A stretch of DNA of 10,606 nucleotides from Prevotellaceae bacterium (GTDB taxonomy: Bacteria > Bacteroidota > Bacteroidia > Bacteroidales > UBA932). Where the stretch lies: contig JAITVR010000108.1 of the NCBI GenBank assembly GCA_031285695.1, positions 1 to 10,606 of the forward strand, written 5' to 3'. The position numbers and the translations under genes were made by a program. Under the pieces are notes generated by a model that saw only the letters and a program-made list of their open reading frames with translations, searched no databases and had not been told where the DNA came from. Below, one piece after another: positions 1-5,947 of the stretch. Positions within the stretch are counted from its first letter, which is position 1; each line of letters begins with the position of its first letter.

Positions 1-330
1 ACACAAGAACAAATGGCATTGCTTTTTGGACGTGAAAGGTCTGTTATATCAAAACATATCCGTAATGTTTTTTCAGAAGAAGAATTGGTTGAAAGTTCAA
101 CTTGTGCAAATTTTGCACATACCACTCAACATGGTGCAATCAAGGATAAAACACAAACTAAGATGGTTGAGTTTTACAACCTCGATGTTATCATCTCTGT
201 TGGTTATCGGGTAAAATCGAAACAGGGTACTCAATTCCGTATTTGGGCTAACAAAGTATTGAAGGATTATTTGCTGAAAGGCTATGCTATTAACAACCCC
301 TTGTTCGTCAGAGGTTGCGCCTTAGGTTGA
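1..330 (+). CDS. RhuM-family protein, 5' partial and C-terminally truncated (likely a remnant)
   Basis: The reading frame is open from base 1, so the true start lies left of the window; the ATG at 13 is internal, because the codons before it (TQEQ) continue the family's typical WLTQEQMAELFG-like opening. Recognisable RhuM (virulence RhuM family) landmarks follow in order: RSVISKHIRNVF, a CANFAHT segment, VEFYNLDVIISVGYRVKS and GTQFRIWANKVLKDYLLKGY. Family members are found in accessory islands, often near restriction-modification genes; the molecular function is not settled. Homology stops just after KGYAIN, where full-length members continue for roughly 200 more residues. Here only a short tail unlike the family (NPLFVRGCALG) and a TGA remain, and the stop codon overlaps a 10-bp hairpin. 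No continuation of the family is visible in any frame downstream. I infer a gene broken by a palindromic repeat or by deletion. Family assignment is firm; whether the fragment is expressed is unknown. Confidence 0.8.
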   Translation, partial: TQEQMALLFGRERSVISKHIRNVFSEEELVESSTCANFAHTTQHGAIKDKTQTKMVEFYNLDVIISVGYRVKSKQGTQFRIWANKVLKDYLLKGYAINNPLFVRGCALG

Positions 331-360
331 GACGAGGTTCCTACCTCGTCTCTTTTATTT
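329..360 (+). terminator. Perfect 10-bp hairpin with T-rich tail, terminator-like
   Basis: GAGACGAGGT (329-338) pairs perfectly with ACCTCGTCTC (343-352) across a TCCT loop, and TTTTATTT follows. The shape fits an intrinsic terminator for the RhuM fragment, whose stop codon overlaps the stem. A second short palindrome follows within 10 bases, so this may equally be one half of a REP-like doublet that happens to work as a terminator. Confidence 0.55.
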
Positions 361-361
361 C

Positions 362-380
362 CTCAGGTTCCCAACCTGGG
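362..380 (+). repeat. Second short palindrome of a REP-like doublet
   Basis: CAGGTT (364-369) pairs with AACCTG (373-378) around a CCC loop, extended by one G-U and one C-G pair. With the hairpin at 329-352 it forms two adjacent palindromes that both carry a GGTTCC core (AGGTTCCTACCT and AGGTTCCCAACCT). Such doublets resemble the repetitive extragenic palindromes mobilised by RAYT/IS200-like transposases. That link is an inference; no transposase gene is present in the window. Confidence 0.45.
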
Positions 381-512
381 TGAGAAAAATACACAAGCCA
401 AGGTAGCTGGCGTAAAAAATTCCTTATTTTAAGAAAAACAAGCTTTTCCTACAGCCCAGCACTCCAATTTTTCCCTTACTTTCGTAGAAAAATAAAATCA
501 AAAATTCTTTTT

Positions 513-535
513 TGCTGAGCTTGTCGAAGCATCTC
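513..535 (-). repeat. 23-base copy of the dispersed GAGATGCTTCGACAAG element
   Basis: This stretch is the exact reverse complement of 3763-3785, a 23-base perfect match within the window. At the other site the sequence is one arm of a larger inverted repeat ending in TGTCAT; here only this part survives, so it is a fragment or solo arm. It lies directly before the inverted repeat at 537-605, the same pairing of element types as at 3669-3845. Confidence 0.75.
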
Positions 536-536
536 T

Positions 537-605
537 TTTTTCTGACAGGATTAACATGATTTACAGGTTAAAATCCTGTTAATTTTGTAAATCCTGTCAG
601 AAAAA
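537..605. repeat. Inverted repeat with 16-bp perfect arms (ACAGGATT family)
   Basis: TTTTTCTGACAGGATT (537-552) is perfectly complementary to 590-605. The interior is built of further AACAGGATTTACA-like units in both orientations (near 553-568 and 572-590). The same unit recurs at 3669-3695 and, inverted, at 3817-3845. It has a terminator-like shape (stem flanked by A and T runs) but lies 67 bases before a start codon, so a mobile or MITE-like repeat is more likely than a terminator for a nearby gene. Confidence 0.75.
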
Positions 606-672
606 CCACGTCACTGCGAGGAGGAACGACGGCATACACCACCAACAATTTAAAATTTGAAATCATTTACCT

Positions 673-2355
673 ATGAAGCTAACCTTTTTTCTCGCTCTTT
701 TTCTGCTGCCCCTCACCGCAGCCTTTGCCGCCACCGATTCGCTTTTGCAAACGTTCAAAAGTGAGCTTCAGCGCGAATTTTCCGCCCTGCAAAATTCCGA
801 AAATCCGCCCTACTACCTCAGCCTCCGCGTTGAGGACGAGCAAGTTTGCTACGCCACCGCCTCATTTGGCGCGCTGGTAAGCAGCAACATTCGCCACTCG
901 CGCACCCTCACGCCGCAGGTGCGCATTGGCAGCTACGAGCGCGACAATACCCACGAGCTGCGCGGCAGCCACAGCTCTTCGTCAGTCAACAACGAGGGCG
1001 GGCGCGCCCAAAACTTGCCGCTCGAAAATAACGACCTTGCCCTTCGGCAGCGCATTTGGTTGGCCGTAGATGCCGAGTATCGCGCTGCGCAAAACCGCTA
1101 CGAAAAGGTAAAAGCCAACATTGCCACGCGCGCCAAGGAAGCCGATTCTTCTCCCGATTTCACTACCGCAAAAGTCGAAAAATATATTGAAGAAAAACTT
1201 CAATTTGACATTAATAAAAAATTGTGGGAAAACAAAGTAAAGCACTTTTCCGAAATCTTTACTTCAAATCAAGATGTGATACAGGGAAACGTAAGCTTTT
1301 CTTACAGAGTACAGCGTAAGTACTTTATTTCCACCGAGGGTAAAGAGCTTGTATTAAACCAACCCTACGCACAAATCAGCATATCTGCCTTAGCCAAAGC
1401 CGATAATGGAACAGAACTACCGCTGCATAAAACATTTTTTGCTTTTTCGCCGGAAAAACTACCAAATGATAGCATCATAATCAATTCTATTTTAGAAGTT
1501 TCAAATAAGTTATCTCAACTAAAACTTGCACCGGAAGTTGAACCATATTCGGGTCCGGCAATACTATCGGCGGCCGCTGCCGGAGTGTTTTTTCATGAAA
1601 TTTTCGGCCACCGAATCGAGGGGCAAAGAATGCGAAGCGAAAGCGATGGACAAACTTTTAAGCGCATGGTAGGCCGGAAAATTTTACCAACCTATCTTTC
1701 CGTTAGCATGAATCCTACGCTATATCAATTTAACAACATTGACTTAAATGGAGCCTATAAGTTTGATGATGAGGGAGTTAAATCGAAAAATGTAGAGGTG
1801 GTAAAAAACGGCGTTTTGAAAAACTTTCTCATGTCGCGCACGCCTATTGAAGGATTTTCGCAAAGTAACGGCCACGCTCGTGCCGAGGCAGGAAAGCAGC
1901 CAACTTCTCGCCAATCAAATTTGATTGTAAAAAGCGATAAGGAGTTATCGGAAAAAGGGTTGCGAGATTTACTTAAACAAGAAATTCAACAGCAAGGAAA
2001 AGAATTTGGCTACTATATTGCCTCTGTTGTGGGCGGATTTACCACCACGGGTCGCTACATGCCCAACTCATTTAACGTTACGCCAACCGAGGTTTACCGC
2101 GTGTACGCCGACGGTCGCCCCGATGAGCTGGTGCGCGGCGTTGATTTGGTGGGCACGCCCTTAGCCATGTTTTCGCAAATTGAATGCACGGGCAATGATT
2201 ACGCCGTGTTTACAGGCATGTGCGGCGCCGAAAGCGGCAACGTGCCGGTTACGGCCATTGCGCCATCGATGCTGGTGCGCATGATTGAGGTGCAAAAGAA
2301 ACCCAAGTCGCAGGCTACGCCTCCGCTGCTACCAAAGCCAACCGAATGTAAGTAG
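673..2355 (+). CDS. Exported TldD/PmbA-family zinc metalloprotease homologue
   Basis: A 560-residue protein with a clear signal peptide: a Lys at position 2, a hydrophobic run at about 4-17 and a likely cleavage after Ala19 (AFA|A). Residues ~20-290 correspond to the variable N-terminal TldD/PmbA region. The C-terminal catalytic half begins around 300 with HEIFGH (308-313), the HExxxH zinc motif, in the context FFHEIFGHRIEGQ. It continues through FLMSRTPIEGF, a GGFTTTGRYMPNSFNV segment and MCGAESGNVPV, whose Cys517 sits where TldD proteins supply the third zinc ligand. These features suggest an active metalloenzyme. TldD with its partner TldE degrades or trims unfolded or modified peptides (microcin B17 maturation, CcdA turnover) and is cytosolic in E. 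coli; the signal here points to the periplasm. No partner gene is adjacent. The final ~20 residues are Lys/Pro-rich (PPLLPKP). Base composition shifts strongly within the gene. ATG at 673 is chosen because it gives the complete signal peptide. Confidence 0.88.
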   Translation: MKLTFFLALFLLPLTAAFAATDSLLQTFKSELQREFSALQNSENPPYYLSLRVEDEQVCYATASFGALVSSNIRHSRTLTPQVRIGSYERDNTHELRGSHSSSSVNNEGGRAQNLPLENNDLALRQRIWLAVDAEYRAAQNRYEKVKANIATRAKEADSSPDFTTAKVEKYIEEKLQFDINKKLWENKVKHFSEIFTSNQDVIQGNVSFSYRVQRKYFISTEGKELVLNQPYAQISISALAKADNGTELPLHKTFFAFSPEKLPNDSIIINSILEVSNKLSQLKLAPEVEPYSGPAILSAAAAGVFFHEIFGHRIEGQRMRSESDGQTFKRMVGRKILPTYLSVSMNPTLYQFNNIDLNGAYKFDDEGVKSKNVEVVKNGVLKNFLMSRTPIEGFSQSNGHARAEAGKQPTSRQSNLIVKSDKELSEKGLRDLLKQEIQQQGKEFGYYIASVVGGFTTTGRYMPNSFNVTPTEVYRVYADGRPDELVRGVDLVGTPLAMFSQIECTGNDYAVFTGMCGAESGNVPVTAIAPSMLVRMIEVQKKPKSQATPPLLPKPTECK

Positions 2356-2420
2356 GAAAACCTTCAAACCTATTTCGGGCAGAGAAAGTAAAACCTTCTG
2401 CAAAACCGAAACCTTTCCTT

Positions 2421-2498
2421 GTTGTCATTGTCATTGCGGGCTTTGACCCGCAATCTCCCAGCTTGAGGAAATTTCCGTGTCAAGCGCGGAATGACAAC
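2421..2498. repeat. Imperfect inverted repeat between convergent genes (GTCATTGCGGG element)
   Basis: GTTGTCATT (2421-2429) is mirrored by AATGACAAC (2490-2498). Inside, GCGGG-CTTTGA-CCCGC (2436-2451) forms its own small hairpin, and the right half carries a diverged TCAAGCGCGGAATGAC. The pattern matches the common dispersed element GTCATTGCGGGCTTGACCCGCAATCTC. It fills most of the 163-base gap between the protease stop and the lipoprotein stop, so it could act as a two-way terminator, but it lacks a canonical T tract. Confidence 0.65.
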
Positions 2499-2518
2499 AA
2501 ACTCAGCAAACAACTACA

Positions 2519-3373
2519 CTAAATCGTCCTAACGTTTACGTTAAGAGTTGATGCGCTGTTGGGTCCTATGTTTGAAATTTTGACGAGTCCTACTTGTCCC
2601 GATGCGGTTTTGAACGCTACCGTATCGCCGGTTTTTAGGTGGTTAACCTTGGTGGATTTGCTACCGTTCATGGCGGCGGCAATATCTTCGGCCGAAGCGT
2701 TTTCGAAGTCAAGGTTTACCTTTACAAATTCTGTTGCATTGCGCGCGCCCCAAGTTTGTACGCCGTAGCTCATATTATTGAACACTTGGGTAACAACCCT
2801 ATCGGCCGGAGCGGCAATGGTAACGCCGTTATCTTTTCCCATGAAAAACATGAAGTCAACCTGCGATTGCTGCTGCTTTGCTTCGGGCAGCAGTAGGATT
2901 TTGCCTGCGCTAACGGAGTAAGAGCTGCCAACAGAGTTGAGCATGTTGAAGCCCATGCGAAGGTTGCGGTGGAAAGCGGCAACGTTGCTGCCTTGTCCTT
3001 CTACGCGAACGGTGTACTCGGCGGTAACGGCGCGTCCCTTTTTATCGGTAGCTTCAATAACCAAAACGAACTCTTGGGTAATATCGCGAAGCGTGATAAC
3101 GCACTCGTACTTTCTTGAATTTTTGAACTTGGTAACGGGCTTGCCAAAAGGAATCTCTTCGGCGCCCACTTTTTTGCGGTAGTACTTTACTTCCTTCAGC
3201 TTGCCTTCGGCTGCCACGGTTACGGAAATTTCCTTGCTTTCGCCGGCCGCAACGGTAGTTTGCGAAATGTTATCACCAAAGGTAATTACAGGTGCAGCGG
3301 TGTTTTTGCTACAGCCCACCATGCCTAAGCAGGCAATGTAAAGGGCAACGACGAGGTAAAAAAACTTTTTCAT
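2519..3373 (-). CDS. Hypothetical lipoprotein with an N-terminal Ig-like domain
   Basis: A 284-residue protein. It begins MKKFFYLVVALYIACLGMVGC, a signal II sequence with a lipobox ending at Cys21 (MVGC; Met at -3 is slightly off consensus). The residues after the Cys (SKN) are not the acidic surface-export signal of Bacteroidota, so the lipoprotein probably faces the periplasm. Residues ~28-125 alternate hydrophobic strands in an Ig/PKD-like pattern (PVITF, EISVTVAAEG, YECVITL, EFVLVIEATDKKGR, YTVRV). Residues ~135-284 form a second, probably beta-rich domain with VDFMFFMGKDNGVTIAAP, a WGARNATEF motif and GDTVAFKT...GQVGLVKI. I have the impression this second half recurs in Bacteroidota lipoproteins but cannot name it. 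No catalytic motif is visible. The gene stands alone, convergent with the TldD homologue, with a -7 promoter element 51 bases upstream. A surface-layer or ligand-binding role would be a guess. Confidence 0.8.
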   Translation of the reverse strand: MKKFFYLVVALYIACLGMVGCSKNTAAPVITFGDNISQTTVAAGESKEISVTVAAEGKLKEVKYYRKKVGAEEIPFGKPVTKFKNSRKYECVITLRDITQEFVLVIEATDKKGRAVTAEYTVRVEGQGSNVAAFHRNLRMGFNMLNSVGSSYSVSAGKILLLPEAKQQQSQVDFMFFMGKDNGVTIAAPADRVVTQVFNNMSYGVQTWGARNATEFVKVNLDFENASAEDIAAAMNGSKSTKVNHLKTGDTVAFKTASGQVGLVKISNIGPNSASTLNVNVRTI

Positions 3374-3424
3374 TTGCTATAGATTTTACGTACACTTTAT
3401 TCGAAAACAAAACTTTCGACGCTG

Positions 3425-3432
3425 CAAATATA
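3425..3432 (-). promoter_or_regulatory. Bacteroidota -7 element for the lipoprotein gene
   Basis: On the minus strand the sequence reads TATATTTG, an exact TAnnTTTG match, 51 bases upstream of the lipoprotein ATG. No TTG lies at the usual 17-23 base spacing upstream; the nearest TTG in the right direction is 31 bases away. The -33 part is therefore missing or weak, and the call rests on the -7 motif and its position. Confidence 0.45.
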
Positions 3433-3435
3433 GTC

Positions 3436-3459
3436 AAAGCTACCCAGCTGCGTAGCTTT
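3436..3459. promoter_or_regulatory. 8-bp dyad next to the lipoprotein promoter, possible operator
   Basis: AAAGCTAC (3436-3443) and GTAGCTTT (3452-3459) are perfect inverted repeats around an 8-base centre that itself contains CAGCTG. The dyad ends 3 bases from the putative -7 element of the minus-strand gene, where a regulator would overlap the polymerase site. On the plus strand it is followed by further T residues, so a weak terminator is the alternative, although no plus-strand gene nearby needs one. Confidence 0.35.
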
Positions 3460-3493
3460 TTACCAAGCATTTTAGTGTTTTATAACATTTAGT

Positions 3494-3521
3494 ATCGATA
3501 AAAAAGCGCCTTTTTATCGAT
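3494..3521. promoter_or_regulatory. Perfect 11-bp palindrome in the divergent control region
   Basis: ATCGATAAAAA (3494-3504) is perfectly complementary to TTTTTATCGAT (3511-3521) with the 6-base centre AGCGCC. It sits between the two outward-facing promoters, in sequence that is otherwise AT-rich and unstructured. Its AT-rich stem is unlike a normal intrinsic terminator, so a binding site for a dimeric regulator is the more natural reading. This is an inference from symmetry and position only. Confidence 0.4.
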
Positions 3522-3621
3522 TGAATATACCATTATTAAATATATTAACTATTTAACAAACAAAATATTATATCTTTATTTTACGCTATGAATACAGGTT
3601 TTATATTTTCACTTTGATTTT

Positions 3622-3649
3622 TTGTACCGAGCAAATCAAAATACTTTTG
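3622..3649 (+). promoter_or_regulatory. Bacteroidota -33/-7 promoter for the acyl-CoA synthetase transcription unit
   Basis: TTG (3622-3624) is followed after 17 bases by TACTTTTG (3642-3649), matching the TTG-N17-23-TAnnTTTG consensus of the phylum's primary sigma factor. Transcription would begin near 3656, giving a leader of about 205 bases that contains the whole repeat cassette at 3669-3845. The 10-base sequence TTTTGTACCG occurs twice (3620-3629 and 3645-3654, 25 bases apart), once over each promoter box. This is the best promoter match in the window and may drive the downstream genes as one unit. Confidence 0.6.
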
Positions 3650-3668
3650 TACCGTAGAAAAAAACGTT

Positions 3669-3845
3669 GGACAGGATTAACAGGATTTACAAAATGCTCT
3701 TTTGGCTTTGCGAACAATGTTGCCTCTTGTCATTCTGAGCAAAGCGAAGAATCTCCGAACTTGAGATGCTTCGACAAGCTCAGCATGACAACTCGCAAGA
3801 AATTTGGGGTTTCTTGTTAACCGTGTAAATCCTGTCTGAAAAAAA
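3669..3845. repeat. Nested inverted-repeat cassette in the presumed 5' leader
   Basis: The outer arms are GGACAGGATTAACAGG... (3669-3695) and an inverted, diverged copy ending AAATCCTGTCTGAAAAAA (3817-3845). Inside lies a second inverted repeat of two 28-base arms, TGTCATTCTGAGCAAAGCG... (3728-3755) and ...CGACAAGCTCAGCATGACA (3763-3790), separated by only 7 bases and matching at 22 of 28 positions when folded. Both element types also occur together at 513-605. The short open frames across it are repeat-derived and not protein-like. It resembles a non-coding mobile element or repeat hot-spot; folded as RNA it would give a long hairpin before the synthetase start codon. Confidence 0.7.
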
Positions 3846-3860
3846 TTTAAACTTAAAGCT

Positions 3861-5504
3861 ATGAAAAACTTATCTTACGCAAACGGTCCTTGCAGCTGCG
3901 CGCTGCGCGGCGAAACGGTGGGCGAAGCGCTTTACCGCACGGTGGAACAATACGGTGACCGCGAGGCGCTGGTGGTGGTGGAGCAGGGCTACCGCGCTAC
4001 CTACAAGCAGCTGTGGGAGCAAACTACCGCGCTGGCCAAGGCTATTATGGCGGTGGGCATAAAAAAGGGAGACCGTGTAGGTATTTGGTCGGCAAATCGT
4101 TACGAGTGGGTGCTTACGCAGTTTGCCACGGCGCGCGTGGGCGCTATTATGGTAAACATTAATCCGGGGTATAAGCTCGAAGGCGTGGAGTACGCGCTCA
4201 AGCAGTCCGAAATTAACCTGCTGATTACCGCGCAGGGTTTTAAAAAGACGGACTACATTGATATGCTCAACACCATTCGTCCGCACTGCCCGTACCCGCA
4301 GCGCACGGTAATTTTGGATAGGAATTGGGAAAAATTTCTTGAGCTGGGCAAAAGCATTAGCAACGAAGAATTGGCTGAGCGCGAAGCTTCGCTGGATTTT
4401 GACGAGCCTATTAACATTCAATATACATCGGGAACCACCGGACAGCCAAAGGGCGCCACGCTTACGCACCACAATATTTTGAACAACGGTTTCTTTATTG
4501 GCGAAGGCCAACGCCTTACCGAGCAAGACCGCGTGTGCATTCCTGTTCCGTTTTACCACTGCTTTGGCATGGTGCTGGGCAACATGGCGGTGGTTACGCA
4601 CGGCGCGTGCATGGTTATTCCGGGCGAAGTTTTTGAAGCCGAGTTGGTTATGCGTACCGTACAGGACGAAAAGTGTACCTCCTTATATGGTGTGCCCACC
4701 ATGTTTATAGCGGAGCTGGCGCACCCCAACTTCAGCAAGTACAACTTTAGCACGCTGCGCACGGGTATTATGGCGGGTTCGCTTTGCCCTATCGATACTA
4801 TGGAGCAGGTTATCAACAAAATGAACATGAAGGAAGTTACCATTTGCTACGGCATGACGGAAACTTCGCCTGTGAGCGCGCAAACCATGTACAACGACCC
4901 CATTGATAAGCGCACCTCTACTGTGGGAAAAGTTCACCCGCACTTGGAGCTGAAAATTGTTGACCCGCAAACGGGCAAAATCGTTCCGCGCGGCGAACGC
5001 GGCGAGCTGTGCACGCGCGGCTACTCGGTAATGCTGGGCTACTGGAACGATGAAGCCGCAACCAAAAAAGCCATTGATAAAAATGGCTGGATGCACACCG
5101 GCGATGTGGCGGTAATGGACGAAGACGGCTACTTTGCCATTGTAGGGCGCATAAAGGACATTATTATTCGCGGCGGCGAAAATATTTCGCCAAAGGAAAT
5201 TGAAGACTTTTTGATTAAGCACGAAGGCATTCAAGATGTGCAGGTTATTGGCGTGCCAAGCGAAAAGTACGGCGAAGAAGTTATGGCCTGGGTAAAGCGC
5301 CAGCCCGGCTTTGACTACGGCGAAGAAGAGCTGCTGCGCTACTGCAAGGGACGAATTGCTACCTTCAAAATTCCGAGGTACTGGAAGTTTGTGGACGAAT
5401 TTCCCATGACCGTAACCGGCAAAATTCGCAAGGTGGACATGCGCAAAATTGCCGCCGAAGAGCTGGGATTGGACAAGCTGAAATCTATTCACACCGAAGA
5501 CTAA
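3861..5504 (+). CDS. ACSF2-like fatty acyl-CoA synthetase (AMP-forming ligase)
   Basis: A 547-residue member of the ANL superfamily, which activates carboxylic acids with ATP to an acyl-AMP and transfers the acyl group to CoA. The core motifs are all present: the phosphate loop [11 protein letters not shown] (188-198), YGMTETS (330-336), the ribose-binding TGD with Asp415, GRIKD with Arg430 at the hinge, [12 protein letters not shown] after it, and the catalytic Lys521 in VTGKIRK. The N-terminal pattern ([30 protein letters not shown]) resembles the medium/long-chain ACSF2 type more than acetyl-CoA synthetase. Chain-length preference cannot be read from the sequence, so fadD is not assigned. 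Length is normal for the family. A good promoter lies 210 bases upstream, and doxX starts 19 bases after the stop, suggesting co-transcription. The cytosolic product could supply acyl-CoA for lipid or branched-chain metabolism; the link to leucine synthesis is positional only. Confidence 0.9.
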   Translation: MKNLSYANGPCSCALRGETVGEALYRTVEQYGDREALVVVEQGYRATYKQLWEQTTALAKAIMAVGIKKGDRVGIWSANRYEWVLTQFATARVGAIMVNINPGYKLEGVEYALKQSEINLLITAQGFKKTDYIDMLNTIRPHCPYPQRTVILDRNWEKFLELGKSISNEELAEREASLDFDEPINIQYTSGTTGQPKGATLTHHNILNNGFFIGEGQRLTEQDRVCIPVPFYHCFGMVLGNMAVVTHGACMVIPGEVFEAELVMRTVQDEKCTSLYGVPTMFIAELAHPNFSKYNFSTLRTGIMAGSLCPIDTMEQVINKMNMKEVTICYGMTETSPVSAQTMYNDPIDKRTSTVGKVHPHLELKIVDPQTGKIVPRGERGELCTRGYSVMLGYWNDEAATKKAIDKNGWMHTGDVAVMDEDGYFAIVGRIKDIIIRGGENISPKEIEDFLIKHEGIQDVQVIGVPSEKYGEEVMAWVKRQPGFDYGEEELLRYCKGRIATFKIPRYWKFVDEFPMTVTGKIRKVDMRKIAAEELGLDKLKSIHTED

Positions 5505-5523
5505 TCGTTAAAAAACAAACGCC

Positions 5524-5943
5524 ATGATTAAAGCATTTTTATTCCCAAAAAACACGCACAGCGCAGCTGCATCGCTTGCCTTGCTGCTGCTGCGCGTGGC
5601 CTTTGGCGGTGCGCTGCTGGTGCACGGTTGGAGCAAGCTCGCCAACTTTGAAGCCACCACGCAGCAGCTGGCCGCCATGGGTGGAGCAGGAGCAGCTGTT
5701 TTAGTCGTTTTTGCCGAGGTATTTTGCGCCGCAGGGCTCATTCTTGGCTTGCTCTACCGATTGGCGCTTATTCCTTTGGTAATAAATATGTTTGTAGCAT
5801 TTTTTATTGCCCACGGAGGTCGGCTTGTTGGAGAAAATAACGGCGAAATGGCATTTCTATACTTGGCCGTTTTCGTTGCCTTAATGATTGCAGGTTCGGG
5901 AAAATACGCAGTAGATAGCCTTTTATTTGGCAAAAAAAATTAA
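5524..5943 (+). CDS. DoxX-family integral membrane protein
   Basis: A 139-residue protein with about four membrane helices (roughly 15-35, 54-78, 80-98 and 108-126). DoxX landmarks are visible: [19 protein letters not shown] in the first helix, an acidic residue in helix two (Glu65), the short IAHGG turn (95-99), a following NGE (106-108), and the closing [11 protein letters not shown]. The family acts in the inner membrane, with proposed redox or quinone-related roles in some members; the biochemical function of most, including this one, is unknown. It begins 19 bases after the acyl-CoA synthetase stop and ends 4 bases before the leuA ATG, so it is very likely translated from the same mRNA as both. 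Its second half is AT-richer than its neighbours and contains a possible internal promoter. Family call is firm. Confidence 0.85.
   Translation: MIKAFLFPKNTHSAAASLALLLLRVAFGGALLVHGWSKLANFEATTQQLAAMGGAGAAVLVVFAEVFCAAGLILGLLYRLALIPLVINMFVAFFIAHGGRLVGENNGEMAFLYLAVFVALMIAGSGKYAVDSLLFGKKN
5761..5794 (+). promoter_or_regulatory. Possible internal promoter for leuA inside doxX
   Basis: TTG (5761-5763) and TATGTTTG (5787-5794) match the -33 and -7 boxes with a 23-base spacer, at the long end of the accepted range. Transcription would start near 5801, about 147 bases before leuA. It lies inside coding sequence, where chance matches to so short a motif are common, so it is only a candidate for separate control of the leu genes. 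Confidence 0.25.
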
Positions 5944-5947
5944 AAAG

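Larger units (their letters stand above)
381..672. other. Non-coding gap rich in repeat fragments
   Basis: No reading frame here looks like a protein. The gap holds an AT-rich stretch, a 23-base copy of a dispersed element (513-535), a 69-base inverted repeat (537-605) and a short fragment at 609-631 (CGTCACTGCGAGGAGGAACG) resembling the widespread GTCATTGCGAG-type element. No clean TAnnTTTG promoter for the downstream protease was found: TAAAATTTG at 651-659 has one base too many between TA and TTTG and sits only 13 bases from the ATG. Confidence 0.6.

Noticed and set aside
13..15. ATG at 13 as the start of the RhuM gene
   Set aside because: The frame is open to base 1 and the preceding codons TQEQ fit the conserved family sequence, so the gene starts outside the window.
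651..659. TAAAATTTG as a -7 element for the protease gene
   Set aside because: The spacing inside the motif is one base too long, no TTG lies at the right distance, and the leader would be only a few bases.
3614..3820. 68-codon plus-strand frame before the acyl-CoA synthetase
   Set aside because: It runs through the promoter and the inverted-repeat cassette; its amino acids are translated repeat sequence.
3669..3845. Repeat cluster read as a CRISPR array or a riboswitch
   Set aside because: The units are inverted and nested, not evenly spaced direct repeats with unique spacers, and the sequence matches dispersed repeats elsewhere in the window better than any riboswitch core I know.
3870..4601. 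Long open frame on the minus strand (243 codons) opposite the acyl-CoA synthetase
   Set aside because: It mirrors a firmly identified gene, its translation is rich in His/Arg/Val with no family resemblance, and long antisense frames are expected opposite biased codon use.
4683..5492. Minus-strand open frame of 269 codons opposite the second half of the same gene
   Set aside because: Same reasoning: low-complexity composition, no recognisable domain, no promoter, and full overlap with conserved coding sequence.
5927..5947. Upstream TTG start for leuA
   Set aside because: It would overlap doxX and add a Lys-rich stub not typical of the family; the ATG at 5948 has better spacing and context.
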